The notes under the pieces: model-generated
Told to the model about the DNA's origin: nothing
Database searches by the model: none
What the model saw: only the letters and a program-made list of their open reading frames with translations
In this document: in pieces, positions 37,061-49,377 of the stretch
Numbering within the stretch: the stretch's first letter is position 1
Layout: every line of letters begins with the position of its first letter
Translations under genes and position numbers: made by a program
Source of the DNA: Saccoglossus kowalevskii
Lineage: Eukaryota; Hemichordata; Enteropneusta; Harrimaniidae
DNA length: 52,632 bases
Reading direction: 5' to 3'
NCBI RefSeq assembly: GCF_000003605.2
Contig: NW_003109983.1
Location: 240,620-293,251, forward strand

Positions 37061-39744
37061 CATATGGGCTGGAGTGAATTATGATGACCTATGACATTAA
37101 ATGTTTTTTCCGATGTGTTGCTATAATAACACATGTTTGTGAGAGCTTTTTTGAATTATGTAATAGTTTATTTAAGTTAAGTTAAGTTAAATTAAATTAA
37201 ATTAAATTAAAAGAAACATTGTTTTACGTGTAAAAAAAAATGCTGACATAAACGCGAAATAATAAATCAAAATCATAGCAACTATTTCAATTCATAAATC
37301 ACATTTTGCTTTCAAAATTTAAATGAAAAGTCTCATGAGCAATTGCGAAAGGCGCATCCATTAAGACTAGTGCCATAATTTTGTAAAACGTCTAGTGTAC
37401 ACCCTGTCAATCTCTAATAAAACGTTATCCATGAGTGTTGATAGTGAGCCGCGTTAGTTTGATTCCGTTTTTAAGAAGTGGGACACAGTTGGGCGAACGA
37501 AACCATCTAGCTAAATCATTTGATCCCGGAGTTCCTTGAATAAATTGCATCATAACGGTGTCGACGCCACGTGTCAAGCTTTGGTTAGTTGAAAGGGAGC
37601 GCCATATACTCACAGATTTATTTACATTCGTTGTAATGTTAATTAATAGTTGGTAAAACAGAAATTATATACGGGCGTAATTACGTAATATTAATAATTC
37701 CCTTGGTTGAGTTCAGTATAGTTCGAACACTGGGGAAGAAACCAGATACCAGTATTATATACTATATATGACGCATCCCACTAAGAACCCTAGCTTCGTC
37801 TCATCTTACGCGTGGCATATTATGTTGGATGAAAAATTTCTTTGTTGACAAACGCCACAAACACCTGTTGTAGCTACTTAATAACATGACAATAGAATAT
37901 CTCATTCAAATCATGAAAATTATATACCCAATCTCACTGAAGGGTTTGTTTATTTCCAGAGTTAATAATCGCATTTCTGTCTCGACATTAGTTTCTCTAA
38001 TTCTATGAATATCTTCTCTGCATTCAAAATCAACCAATGTGAGTTGGATTTAGACGAGGGAAATATTACTTTTTCGATAAGCCCACATTAAGAGCTGATA
38101 TTGACAACATTTTTAATCAAACGTAGTAAATTTGTTTTCCAGAGCTTGGTTGTAGAAGCCATTTTGCAATGTACATTATCCATAATGATTATTGATCAAT
38201 GTTTTCCCTCAATCATCGCAATGTTTACACAGAATGTAGGTCCTATCAAATGTATTCAAAAGCTTCAACTTTAGATTAATCAAGTGCCAAATAGCATGTG
38301 TTGCTATTATTACAGTAATAATATCACTATGTTCACCACAGCCGGTGCACATCGTTAAGTTGTAAAACGATTTCATTTTCTAGCAGCCAGGAAATCAGTG
38401 TGTTCAAAGGTCACACGCTGTCTAATATTTATTTCGATGGCATTCACCCGCTCGGGCTTGGTAATTGGTCAATTGATATTCGATCGTCATTTTGATTCTA
38501 TGCGTTGAATTTATTATTAAATTTCTCGCTTTCTTGAAAAGGACTCTGGTGGTATTATGGTTGTTGCTCGATTAACGCTAGGTCGTAACTATTGCAAAAT
38601 ATCATCTTGAAAGTGATTCGTCGTACACAGAAGAGCAACACTGTAGAGATCCTTGTTTGTTTCCGTTTAATGTGCACGTGGTCGATAGAGAATTTCAAAA
38701 TATTCTGTTTATAATTGCAATTAATTAATACTGTTGAATACTGGCTCTCTGCTTCCATTGCGGCACACTTCGTTAACATAACGTCACAGTCCTTTTGAAA
38801 AATAAAAAAGATAAAGATGACATCAGCGTCACTGAAACAAGAGGAATGATGACACCGAAATACTTTCTCAGTTAACAAATAATTCTCAGTTAAATAATAA
38901 TTTGCGGCTAAATTAAAGCGACATATAAATCCATATTAATTGTGTTTGCCTACACGTCCTTGTTTGTATTTCCAGTTGATACGTTGGCATGTACATTTGA
39001 AATTCAGAAAACAAATGGAAAAGTTTTAACATATGCAATCCATGAAAGCATGGCGCAATACAATCGCATCTGACGAAGATTATATGGTGTATACAGTAAG
39101 CACCTACACTAATGCTTACTTTGTTTAGTGTGTTACAAATTAACAGTTGTTGTTACTAGTTTTGCAATTTGCTAAAAAGGTACACGTGACGTTGACGCCA
39201 AAATGATACAATATGATTCTAAAGACTCTAGAATCGGCTGTTATTACGCAACCTGATGACGTAATTTATCCAACTTCACTTCACTATTCTCCGAATAAAC
39301 TCGGCTGTCATTAACAGTGTTGAATGATATGTTATGATCTGCAGGCACAAAAATATAACCACATCTTACATACTTGTGTTTCTGTTTTAAGCGCCGGCGT
39401 CCCATTCGGGTCCATGAATTACGTAGTTTTTATATTGTATAGTTTGATTTGATCAGTGGTGAACCGAAATTGCAAGATCCTTGAACATGGAATTGTATAA
39501 CATCGAAAAAGTGTTATCCATTATTGAACGTTAAATTGTATATATCCCCCCCCAACCCACCCAGTTATTTCAGCAGAAAAAAAAAACGTGAATAATTTCT
39601 CTTCATAACTCAATTTAGATACAATTCTACATAGTTACTCTGAGAATTAATTGTTTTCGCGAATATGTTATTATTTTAAAATCAACAACAATTTCTACAA
39701 GCATCAAATATCATAGGTCACCATGTACGCCGCTCGTCTAGTTC
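37061..39744. other. Gene-free stretch
   Basis: Contains the pentanucleotide microsatellite at 37173-37211. A minus-strand acceptor-like site before DCDVMLTKCAAMEAES near 38791 is not followed by a good donor, so I make no exon call. Confidence 0.5.
37173..37211. repeat. Pentanucleotide microsatellite (TTAAG)n to (TTAAA)n
   Basis: Three AAGTT units pass into about five AAATT units without interruption. Confidence 0.9.
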
Positions 39745-40085
39745 AAGTTGACACTCTGACAGGAACGATAGTGACATGTTTTTCTTCAGTTTGGTCATGC
39801 CACGTCGTTGTGCATATATATATGTTTGTGTGTACTAAATTCGCTGTTTACTCTCTACACTGTTGTGATTTTAAGAGTAGATGTTGATTCACAAATGCCG
39901 ACAAATAAAGGTTAAATAACTGCACCTCAAACCATCTGTTGCCATTGGTTATCATTACCCATAATGCTATGCAGTATCAGTTATTGAAGTGTAAATGATG
40001 ATACACCGATTGTTACTCTCCCTAATTTGCATATATGTTCCACATTTACACTCATAGCTTCAATGTCATCACAAGGTGGTAGCGA
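39745..40085 (+). repeat. Diverged repeat, inverted partner of 36716-37060
   Basis: Shares GCCACGTCGTTGTGCATA, GATTCACAAATGCC, CCATCTGTTGCCATTGGT, TTATCATTACCCA and TTTGCATATATGT with the minus strand of its partner. The copies are about 2.7 kb apart and well diverged. Confidence 0.75.
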
Positions 40086-43000
40086 TGCTTACTCACAAAT
40101 ATCAACAGAAAATTCACCGAAGCAAAATGTATGGTGTATTACGTAGTTTGCTGGCATTGAACAAACATTACATACCTTTGAATGTGTTAGATAAAATAAT
40201 GTAATGTGTCGGTTAAAATAAATTATTGTGAACATTTTTAACATGGCTTAGACACACAGATCTAGGGCCTTTTACAAACATCAAGTTTCCTAAAAGAGAT
40301 TCTGAAATACGTTATTTTAGGTGAATCGTGAATTGATACGATAAAATCCTACCAAAAACAAGCTGTCATAATCCTGTAAACATTGACTCCATTTTTGCGC
40401 CAATAACTATTTGAGGTTATTACGAGAATACATCAAAGTATGCACGAAGACAGTACAGCGGGAGTATGCGACGGTATACTTTGAGGTATCCTCGTAATTA
40501 CCTTATTATTATACATCTTTTCCTTCCAAGGATACATCATGAGAAAGCCGAAATCCAAAAGAGTTTGGAACAGAATCAGCGAACTTCTTTGTGTGGAGTC
40601 CGGTTAAACCCTGGGGTAGCCATGTTTGTTTTCATTATTACGAGGACGCTTACGCGCGTAATCATTCTATATTTCGAATTCGCATTTCCTTATGTGGTAG
40701 GATGAAAATACCCCGTAAAATACCACAAAATTACGGCACGCTGTAACTTATGGCGTTACGGTGATATATGTGATATAATATACGACAACAGAACATCTCC
40801 TCTCATTATACTCCTGTGTACGACGAAATTCAGTTAAAAAGTCATTTTGTTGATCTTCCGGTCTCCATTATAACTATAGCATCTGTGTCCCCGATTTGTC
40901 TGTTCATGACGAAATAAAAAAATTATATAAGCGTACGATATACGAGAACCTAGATTTTGATATTTTGTTAATAACCTTATTATTCTACATTATATTTTAA
41001 AGAATGTCAGCTAAAATATGGCTCGTTTGCAACCTGCCGCATAATTTTGCAGAATCAGGCGCACCACACGCGTGTACTCTAGTGACACAAGTTCTGAGCG
41101 CTCGTTACCATACTCGATCGGACCTTGAGAAATACCGTAACCGGACTGAAAATGACACAACAGACTACTAGCGGTGCATGGTCGGTAAAAGCGAAGCGAC
41201 CGCATTTCAGATATTTTGCAAATGAGTATTGTCAGGCGCAAACCCAACACTGTACAAACGCAGCTTTAGACTGTTCTGTTTGTGACTTTTTAGTACACAA
41301 AAAGCGTATAATAATAGGGTTATACACAAAATACGTTCTATCGTTGAGCATCATACGCTAAGTTATTGTCCGCGACCCTACGGGACACGAAAAAAATCAT
41401 TCAATTTTTAGTTTAATTTTAAAACTTTATCTAATAGCAATGTAAACTGTGCTTAACAAAACACCCACAAAAATATAAATTTCCGTTTAGCTTAACCTGA
41501 CTCGTTCAAAACCTGAAATTGGTCTTCACTATTATTCAAGTATAATATGTATTTGGCTAACACGTCAAAAGTCCTCTCAGACATATGGTATATATAAACA
41601 AGGCGAAACTGTATACCTTACCGGTGAGGGCGTGCATCTTTAGTTGATCTTGTGATCCCTCGCTCACTTATTGCTGACGATTTTGTAAAAATAGTTGTTT
41701 TAACTTCCGGTCACAACAGCAGTGGATAATGTGAGATTACAGTATTCAATACTTTGTAAAAATGATGATGGTAAACGTCTGAATGAGAAATAGAAACTGA
41801 AAAAAAGGGCGTTCTGACCTGGGAGCTTCGAGTACCACCGGATGTGTTATCTCCTGCTTGTTGCGTCGCTGAGCGCGTCCGTGATGACAGAAGACGGAAT
41901 GGTATATAACGTTTGTGATCTCGTTTGCATCATTTTTTAAATATACATATTCGTATGTTGACCCCAGAAATGTCATACAAACATACGTGTACACTAGTAC
42001 TGATGTTACAAATTACAGTTTGTTCAACTTCATTGTGTGTGTATGTATGTAGAACAAATTTGGCAAACTTTCAAAGGTAACATTAATAACTGTCAATATA
42101 GAATCAACTTGCTGCCTATGAAAACTGAAACTAGTATAGTAAAATACATGCCAAACTTCAGCCATTCTGACTAGACTCTATCAACGTGACCGACCTGCCC
42201 TCCCTCTCGCTTGGCGGCAATAAGCGCGAGACTTCGGATTAGCTATATCAAGAAAGTTATTCGATCCCAGGGAAACAATCTTCGCGCTATCAAAAAAAAG
42301 AGCAATGGACGTCGAAGAAGAGCAGTTTATCGAGACTGTTTACGAACTTTCGGGTCGCGCGGTCGGAAGAGTTTCTCAACAAATACATTTTATATGCAAC
42401 CGCTGAGTCACAGGTGGCAAACCCCAATTACGATCACGAAATACTAGTAGTTCGCGGGCAACATATCATCTTTAGATTGTGTTCTGGGAGTAATAAAACA
42501 TCGGTATTATTTAAAATTCTCACTACGGTGGCAAATTCCCAAGATACAATTGTATTCTTTTCGAATTATTGTGATATTAATTATACATTGCTTATTATGT
42601 TAACTATGATGACGTAATGCGTATTTGCTCATGCACCTGTAATTATATGTCTGACAATATTAAATTTACAAGTACTCCGTCTTCTGTCTATCCATGTTAT
42701 AATATCCAATTCATTATAAATATCAACGGAATTGTATTCATTAAACATCGGTGCAGGCAGGGCTGAATATTGTGGGAATAATGTGCGCGCTTACGAGCTT
42801 ATTTGCCTTGAAGCGGTACGGGCAGGTTTAACATACGAACGTATTTACTCTGACAGACGCAGCTACCAAAACAAAAAGTTCAACGACCCCAAGCAGCTTT
42901 CATTATCGAGATTTTAACAGTGCTTACCTAATTATTTAACTAATTATGAAATGTTCGGACTTCGAAACTGAGTGATGACGCACCATCTTTTGTGAATAAG

Positions 43001-45356
43001 CATGTCACATATTGGATTAACTTTACCTCAGTCTGATTAAATTCAAATCGTACACCGTGTTTACTATAATGTTTATTTTGTAATATTTTAACCATCCCCT
43101 TATTGAACTCTCGCGATTATCAATACTTTAAAAAACAATTTTTAAATAATTTTGGAAAATAAATAATTGAATACATATTTGAACAAAATGAAAAAAAAAT
43201 AAAATAAGAAAAGTAGGTTTTACTGTAAAGTTCTTTCGAATTCCTCGTTTCAAGTTACGTGAGAGTCAGTTGACTTCCCGCGTAATAAGTCTAACTATTA
43301 TGCTATAATTTTACGGCCACTAGTTCATTATCGAAATAGTCTATATAATACGTGGAGCTACCACCATGTATATGGTAAGTTAAGATCAATGATCATTAAG
43401 AGGCGTCGTGTTCTACATCGGTACCAGGCGAATTATACGACGCTTGTAAAATACATGAATACATTGATGTATACGTGACAAAATTCTAACGAACGCACTG
43501 CGACTACCATCGCTTATTCATCTCTCTATGTTCATACGGTGTTTTTTGTTTGTTTGTTTTTTTATTAGCCTGCTGCAGCAAAGGCTTTATTAATAACGCA
43601 TTTAGTAAGCCCGATGGTGCTGATTCAAAAATGCGTTTGTTTGGCGTTGTTCGGTTTTCACGATCCTTCAGGTAGTTATTTTAATCGCCAATTTTAAACA
43701 TCCCAGAAACGAGAGCGAGCGCACTACTGGCACATAATACCGAGGAACGTTTGATACCTATCTTCAAAATCATTGGGCTCTAAACAAGATGATCACATTT
43801 CACCCCATCGTTTCAACAAAACAATTAACTTTGATATTCCTTATGCCAACTTTGGGACATATTGGTTTACAATTAGTTATCTTTTGGTTTTAACGGAAAT
43901 AAAACAGGATGCTACATTTACATTTTCAAATGTTGAAGGATATACTTTTAATTACTGGTGTGTAACTCTCATTAATGACGTCACTGCCATGTGATTCGAT
44001 TCACACAAGCGCAATAAGTAAACACAAAGTAGAATTTATGCAAGTTGATTTATAATATTGTGCTTTGAAATCAATGTTTTTCTTCAGGCAATACTAACCT
44101 TTATCAATTAACCCCATCGCAATTTAATGTTTATTGCATTGTGTGGGCCTGGCGACAAAACTTCGAGCTTATGTACGTAGAAATGTATGTGAATCCAACA
44201 TAGGACTCGAGTCACGCCCTCTATCGGGGTTAATAAAACAAATGCGATTGTGCAGTCGTTTGAATTTAGATTATAGGAGTCTCTTGAAAACAATGTATCA
44301 TTCACAACATATACATTGGGGTGTTCAACATAACCTTTGCGTCATATAACCGCTTCGACGCTAGATGGCGCAACTTAATATTGTGCGTTTCATTATAGTG
44401 ATTTTGTGTAGGGGTATATTGTATTACCATATACTTTGGACAATAAACCAATATTCAAGCGCGCGTCACTTTGAATCAGGGCACGTAGACTACACCTGAT
44501 ATACTCGTAAAAAGAACAAATGTGAATTGCAAATTACACTCCATAAAAAAAGGTGAAATATAGCCAGTAATATTTTCGTTTTTAATTGCATAGTCGCGCC
44601 TGTCACCTGTCTGAACTACCTCAATTTATTCACCTCTAGATAATAATACAGGTAACACATTTAGCGAAGAATTCAACCATGCGTTCAGGGTAATGATCGT
44701 TACGTGCGAATAGAGTGAAATGATTGCCAATGGTGGACTGGGACACTAGTTCAATGACCACAATATACCTATTATGCAAATGGTTTTCAACTTATTGTTT
44801 TCTTTTGTATTTAGTACTGACAGTTTAGTTGAATTTTTTTTGAAGACTATGGCGTGCGCAGAAATAAAGTGTAACTTCTAGGATGAATAATCTATCACAA
44901 ACTAATCCCGATGTATCCGTACATGCTGGACGTTGGTCAGCCTCCACCAAACAATAGTTTACAATTTAACTCTAGCAAATAATATATTGCTTTCTGCGAA
45001 ATGTTTTTTTTATCTTGGATTTCACAATAAAGGTCAGACAACGGAATCCATAAATATTGCCTTGTAATTCACATGAGATAGTCGAGTCCCATACCACCAA
45101 TATATCGTTTCTCTCATGTTGTATATTAATTTTGTATAATATATATATATATATATATATACGACTCGCCCGCCCACTGAGCATAATGGAAATAGCCATG
45201 ACAACGACTATGATGTTTCCTCCGCGGAAATTATGAGTACCACCCCCGGGAAAGCACCTAGGATCTGACATTGTCGCAGAGAATACACAACAACTCATAA
45301 GTAGGCTTTCACGGAAATGCATTATACTATCTAGTCTAGCGAAACAGTCCAGGCAA
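40086..45356. other. Gene-free stretch, with possible short coding pieces
   Basis: No supported gene. The region 41800-42450 is GC-richer; at 42306-42407 an ATG opens 33 codons (MDVEEEQFIETVYEL start), and 42732-42917 is an ORF with low-complexity-free composition, but neither has a splice partner or recognisable motif. An AT microsatellite lies at 45137-45161. Confidence 0.4.
45137..45161. repeat. (AT)n microsatellite
   Basis: About 12 uninterrupted AT units. Confidence 0.95.
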
Positions 45357-45442
45357 ATGAATTTCCGATCTCGCCGTGTTTTGGGGAGTCAGGTGGTCTT
45401 GTTAATTGTCTGCACGAGAATCATCTATGGAGACAAATTTCG
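45357..45442 (+). CDS. Putative first exon of an unidentified gene (signal peptide or signal anchor)
   Basis: An ATG opens 28 codons and two bases, beginning MNFRSRRVLGSQVVLLIVCT, and stops at a good GTGAGT donor. The basic N-terminus plus hydrophobic LGSQVVLLIVC core looks like a signal peptide or type II anchor. It leaves in phase 2 with CG, and exon 49262-49377 enters with one base (A), giving Arg, so the two fit. Seen: the ORF, donor and phase. Inferred: that they belong to one gene. Confidence 0.5.
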
Positions 45443-45633
45443 GTGAGTTTTAATTTTGTTTAAAGCTGTTATAACATTGATTGATATTATTAAGGTAACC
45501 AGACGTTTGTCGGTTATCATACTTGTTAAAATGCACATGAATGTGTTCTCTGCAATGTCAACGTGTATCCCCCTTTGCCTGCGCCATCGTTGGATGTAAA
45601 TAAGACAGATCTGCCTTGCGATATTACGCGTAC

Positions 45634-45897
45634 AATCTAACTATACAGTTCGTCTGTAATCATACCACGTTATTGAACTTTTCATTCACGTTCACGATCA
45701 TTAATACGAATAGTTAGTTCCTCATGTTCATGTCCCCAAACGTGGAATAGACACCGTTAAAACGCGTTAGGTAATATAGTGTCAGACAATGAGGCGAAAT
45801 GTCGATTCTAGTCGTTATTATCGAGTGCACGATCAATCTAGTTTCATAGCTGTTGCGTCTGGGTACTTGGATCATCGACTTATGTTACGAGTGAACG
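45634..45897. repeat. Duplicated block A
   Basis: About 264 bases, starting AATCTAACTATACAGTTCG and ending GTTACGAGTGAACG. Near-identical to 48232-48504. Confidence 0.9.
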
Positions 45898-47577
45898 CGA
45901 TCAGAATGTGATTACGGGGATTTGTGTAATTCGATTCACAATATCTACCCAAATAAAAGTAATTGTATTGCAAAAGGCACACTTCAAGAGAATAGATTGT
46001 AAATTGTACCAGACATGAATTAGAAGATTGACAAATTGAGTTACAATGATTTCCGATGTTGATTGAAGGCTTTACCGTGCACGGAATGCAGCACCCTCGT
46101 GATCAGATGTTGCTAAACGTTGAATAGTCACTAATATTAGAAGTAAGACTTTCTTCTGTTATTAACCTAAACATTTATTTTTTAGTGTGAAATGTATACT
46201 TTAATGCGTTTTTTGAACTGTATTGGGTTAATCATTGTTTATTTATTACGACAATTTTATTTTTGCGGTAGGGTGGTACTCGTGCGTGTTTGACATGTAC
46301 GCATATAGCAATAGTCATTTTAGCATTAGTATGTGGACTTTTTAATTCACTACTAATCGGTACATGTTTAAGAAAAACTCAAATAATATGCATAAAATGA
46401 CAATTTGGTAGTAGTTTCCATAGGCTACAACGTAAACATATTTCGCCATTAAGGAAAATACTAAAATAATGTCTTGTAGTGTAAAGTACCTTGTGAGTCA
46501 CTATCTGTAATTTTGTCATCATTTGTGACCGATTAAAATAAGTAAAAAATAAAGAAAATGTCATTACCTTTACTTTTATGTTGCGTTCTACCTTGATATT
46601 GCTATTTAAATTCACAGTGTGAAGAATTGATTTAGTTAAATTATTGACACTGATAGTTTTACGATAAACAAGTGTTAAGCCAATGTGCTGAGGGGTTATA
46701 TGCTAATTTGTATATCGATCTCACAGGAGTGCAAACTAACTGATAATGTAAATGAACCTTAGTGTATGTGCATTTAATCTGAAATGACACATGAAATGAC
46801 ACATGACACAGATGGTAATGTTTGGAATGTGGAGATCTATGTATAGATTATATGAATGTGAGCAGCTGAGAGAACGTGAAAATTAAACCAACATGTAAAT
46901 AACTTCAGTAGTTCATTTACACACGACACGCCCTCTAGTGACGAAGGGTTACTGTGACGTCGGTGGTTGAAAGAAACGTCCCTCTGATATTGGTTTGGTT
47001 CGTCAGTAGAAATATTGTTTTCCAATGATTTAAGATATTTCAAGTGGCGAATGACTTCACAACGAAGGAAAGTTTTCTATTTGAAAACGGTTATGCCGTC
47101 AGATAAGAGAATGACGTGTAGGAAATTCAGTGCTTAGTCTGCAATCTAAAGCCATGAAGTTATCTAATTTGACCTCATTAAAATGTATGATGCGCTAACT
47201 GCATCACTGATGTGTTCACCTAGACAGCCTGCAAATAACATTTAACTAAAGATTAATTACATTCTAGTCACGTCTGACAAATGACTGGGCTGCATGCGAC
47301 CAAAACGTAGAAGTCGCTGTTTGCGTGTGACCTTTGGCCCGCTATGGGCAAATACTCTGACTTGGGGGGGGGGTGATCTTTGGCCCTGAAATTATGTTAC
47401 ACAACAATACAAGGTGCAATAATAATGTTGCGTACTCATTTTTCCCAACTTAAAAGCTATGGAAATTTATCGCGACTCAAGTAATTTACTTCCGTATTTC
47501 TGTAAACAAGACTGGGATGATTAACGCATAGATTGTGCGAATGTAAAAAGTATCAATGGTTTTAATCATTTTACACG
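45898..47577. other. 1.68-kb segment present in copy 1 only, flanked by ACG
   Basis: In copy 2, block A' runs directly into block B' (GAGTGAACGGGAATTC). In copy 1, 1,680 bases separate them, with ACG at 45895-45897 and again at 47575-47577. This could be an insertion with a 3-bp target duplication or a deletion in the other copy through microhomology. Its ends are not inverted repeats and I saw no ORF of interest. A short G-run GGGGGGGG lies near 47365. Confidence 0.7.
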
Positions 47578-48233
47578 GGAATTCACATGGCCATGCAATT
47601 TAATTAGAAGAAGATCGATTTGTGTAACAATTGTCTCCTTTTAATCAAGCATTATAATCTCAGACGCATATTGCCTCCAAGATCTCGCAGAGAGCGAGAA
47701 CCACGATACTTGTTTGTGCTATATTCTCTCGCGTGTCTCTCGCTATCGCGACCACTGTTCAAAATACATTTATCCGAAGAAACAGTGAACATGATAACGA
47801 AAAGAGAATATACACACCATTTGAGATTTGTTAGATTTCGGCGTCCCAATGGAACGGCTTGTATGACGCAAGTAACCAGTTATCGTCATCGTGGTTCCAT
47901 TGGGCCGTAATTCCGTGCCTGGATTCACGCGACTCAGCTACATATTTTGAAAACTTTCCAAATGCCGTTCGACGCAAAAACAATCTGTAATATTGTCAAA
48001 TCCAGTCAGTAGTCCTGAATAGATTTCCTATTTGAGATTATATTTTTTTTAGATTACACTTTTATATTCGCTACAACAAGTACTAGTTTCTAGATTCTAG
48101 ATCGACGTAATATGTGAGGTGGGAATCATCCATTAATTGGCATGCCTAAACAAGACTAGTGGCACTCTCGCACACAACGAGATCACGGCGGCCATTTCCG
48201 TCTAAGGTCTACTTGAGATGAGATAGATACGCA
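47575..48233. repeat. Duplicated block B
   Basis: About 659 bases from ACGGGAATTCACATGG to GAGATAGATACGCATC, near-identical to 48502-49160. It includes the palindrome-like region with CTCTCGCGTGTCTCTCGC. Confidence 0.9.
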
Positions 48234-48504
48234 TCTAACTATACAGTTTGTCTGTAATCACACCACGTTATTGAACTTTTCATTCACGTTCACGATCATT
48301 AATAATACGAATACTTATTTTCTCATTTTCATGATCATGTCCCCAAACGTGGAATAGACACCGTTAAAACACGTTAGGTAATATAGTGTCAGACAATGAG
48401 GCGAAATGTCAATTCTAGTCGTTGTCATCAAGTGCACGATCAATCTAGTTTCATAGTTGTTGCGTCTGGGTACTTGGATCATCGACTTGTGTTACGAGTG
48501 AACG
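48232..48504. repeat. Duplicated block A' (second copy)
   Basis: Near-identical to block A, with small indels such as an extra AAT in CATTAATAATACG. It directly follows block B and directly precedes block B'. Confidence 0.9.
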
Positions 48505-49160
48505 GGAATTCACATGGCCATGCAATTTAATTAGAAGAAGGTCGATTTGTGTAACAATTGTCTCCTTTAATCAAGCATTATAATCTCAGACGCATATTGC
48601 CTCCAAGATCTCGTAGAGAGCGAGAACCACGATACTTGTTTGTGCTATATTCTCTCGCGTGTCTCTCACTATCGCGACCACTGTTCAAAATACATTTATC
48701 CGAATGAACAGTGAACATGATAACGAAAAGAGATAATACACACCATTTGAGATTTGTTAGATTTCGGCGTCCCAATGGAACGGCTTGTATGACGCAAGCA
48801 ACCAGTTATCGTCATCGTGGTTCCATTGGGCCGTAATTCCGTGCCTGGATTCACGCGATTCAGCCACATATTTTGAAAACATTCCAAATGCCGTTCGATG
48901 CAAAAACAATCTGTAATATTGTCAAATCCAGTCAGTAGTGCTGATTAGATTTCCTATTTGAGATTATATTTTTTGAGATTACACTTTTATATTCGCTACA
49001 ACAAGTACTAGTTTCCAGATTCTAGATCGACGTAATATGTGAGATGGGAATTAGCCATTAATTGAGATGCCTAAACAAGACTAGTGGCACTCTCGCACTC
49101 AACGAGATCACGGCGGCCATTTCCGTCTAAGGTCTACTTGAGATGAGATAGATACACATC
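48502..49160. repeat. Duplicated block B' (second copy)
   Basis: Near-identical to block B, ending GAGATAGATACACATC, where similarity stops. It ends about 100 bases before exon 49262-49377. Confidence 0.9.
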
Positions 49161-49261
49161 AACAACTGCATATAGTTATACGTAGTTTTTAAATAGAAAA
49201 TTAGGTTTTATATTACCTCACTCGGTCAAGTGTATTGAACATAATATACATTAATTTACAG

Positions 49262-49377
49262 ATTAAGCGCAGATACATATATACACCCAGACAATGGCGA
49301 AGCCAAGGAACACCGAGAGCTCCTAAAAACTCTGCAAGCACATTACGAAATTGGGGCATTTAGACCGTTCGCAGGAG
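49262..49377 (+). CDS. Putative internal exon of an unidentified gene
   Basis: Between an AATTTACAG acceptor and a GTATGT donor, 116 bases stay open: one base, 38 codons and one base. The peptide runs LSADTYIHPDNGEAKEHREL, then LKTLQAHYEIGAFRPFAGG, with codon use unlike the AT-rich flanks. The phase agrees with exon 45357-45442. HPDNGE recalls the HPDTGE motif of sideroflexins, but the rest does not fit and the signal-like first exon argues against it, so no family is assigned. Later exons would lie to the right of the window or in the remaining 3 kb, where I found none. Confidence 0.6.

Larger units (their letters stand above)
45443..49261 (+). other. Putative intron holding a tandem duplication
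   Basis: If the two plus-strand exons join, this 3.8-kb stretch is the intron. It contains the A, B, A' and B' blocks and the 1.68-kb indel segment described separately. The short ORFs at 47620-47910 and 48578-48775 fall inside the duplicated DNA and have no recognisable features. Confidence 0.45.

Noticed and set aside
38700-38800. Possible minus-strand exon (DCDVMLTKCAAMEAES)
   Set aside because: An acceptor-like CAAAAG is present, but no good donor and no partner.
42306-42407. Possible plus-strand first exon beginning MDVEEEQFIE
   Set aside because: The composition is suggestive, but the frame closes after 33 codons with no good GT donor, and no phase-matched partner was found.
47620-47910. 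96-codon plus-strand ORF, with a similar minus-strand ORF pair at 47652-47849 and 48578-48775
   Set aside because: The paired ORFs are only the result of the B/B' DNA duplication, and the plus-strand frame is broken in the second copy.
49262-49377. Sideroflexin assignment for the exon, based on HPDNGE
   Set aside because: Only the HPDxGE phrase fits. The following residues do not match and the upstream exon looks like a signal sequence.
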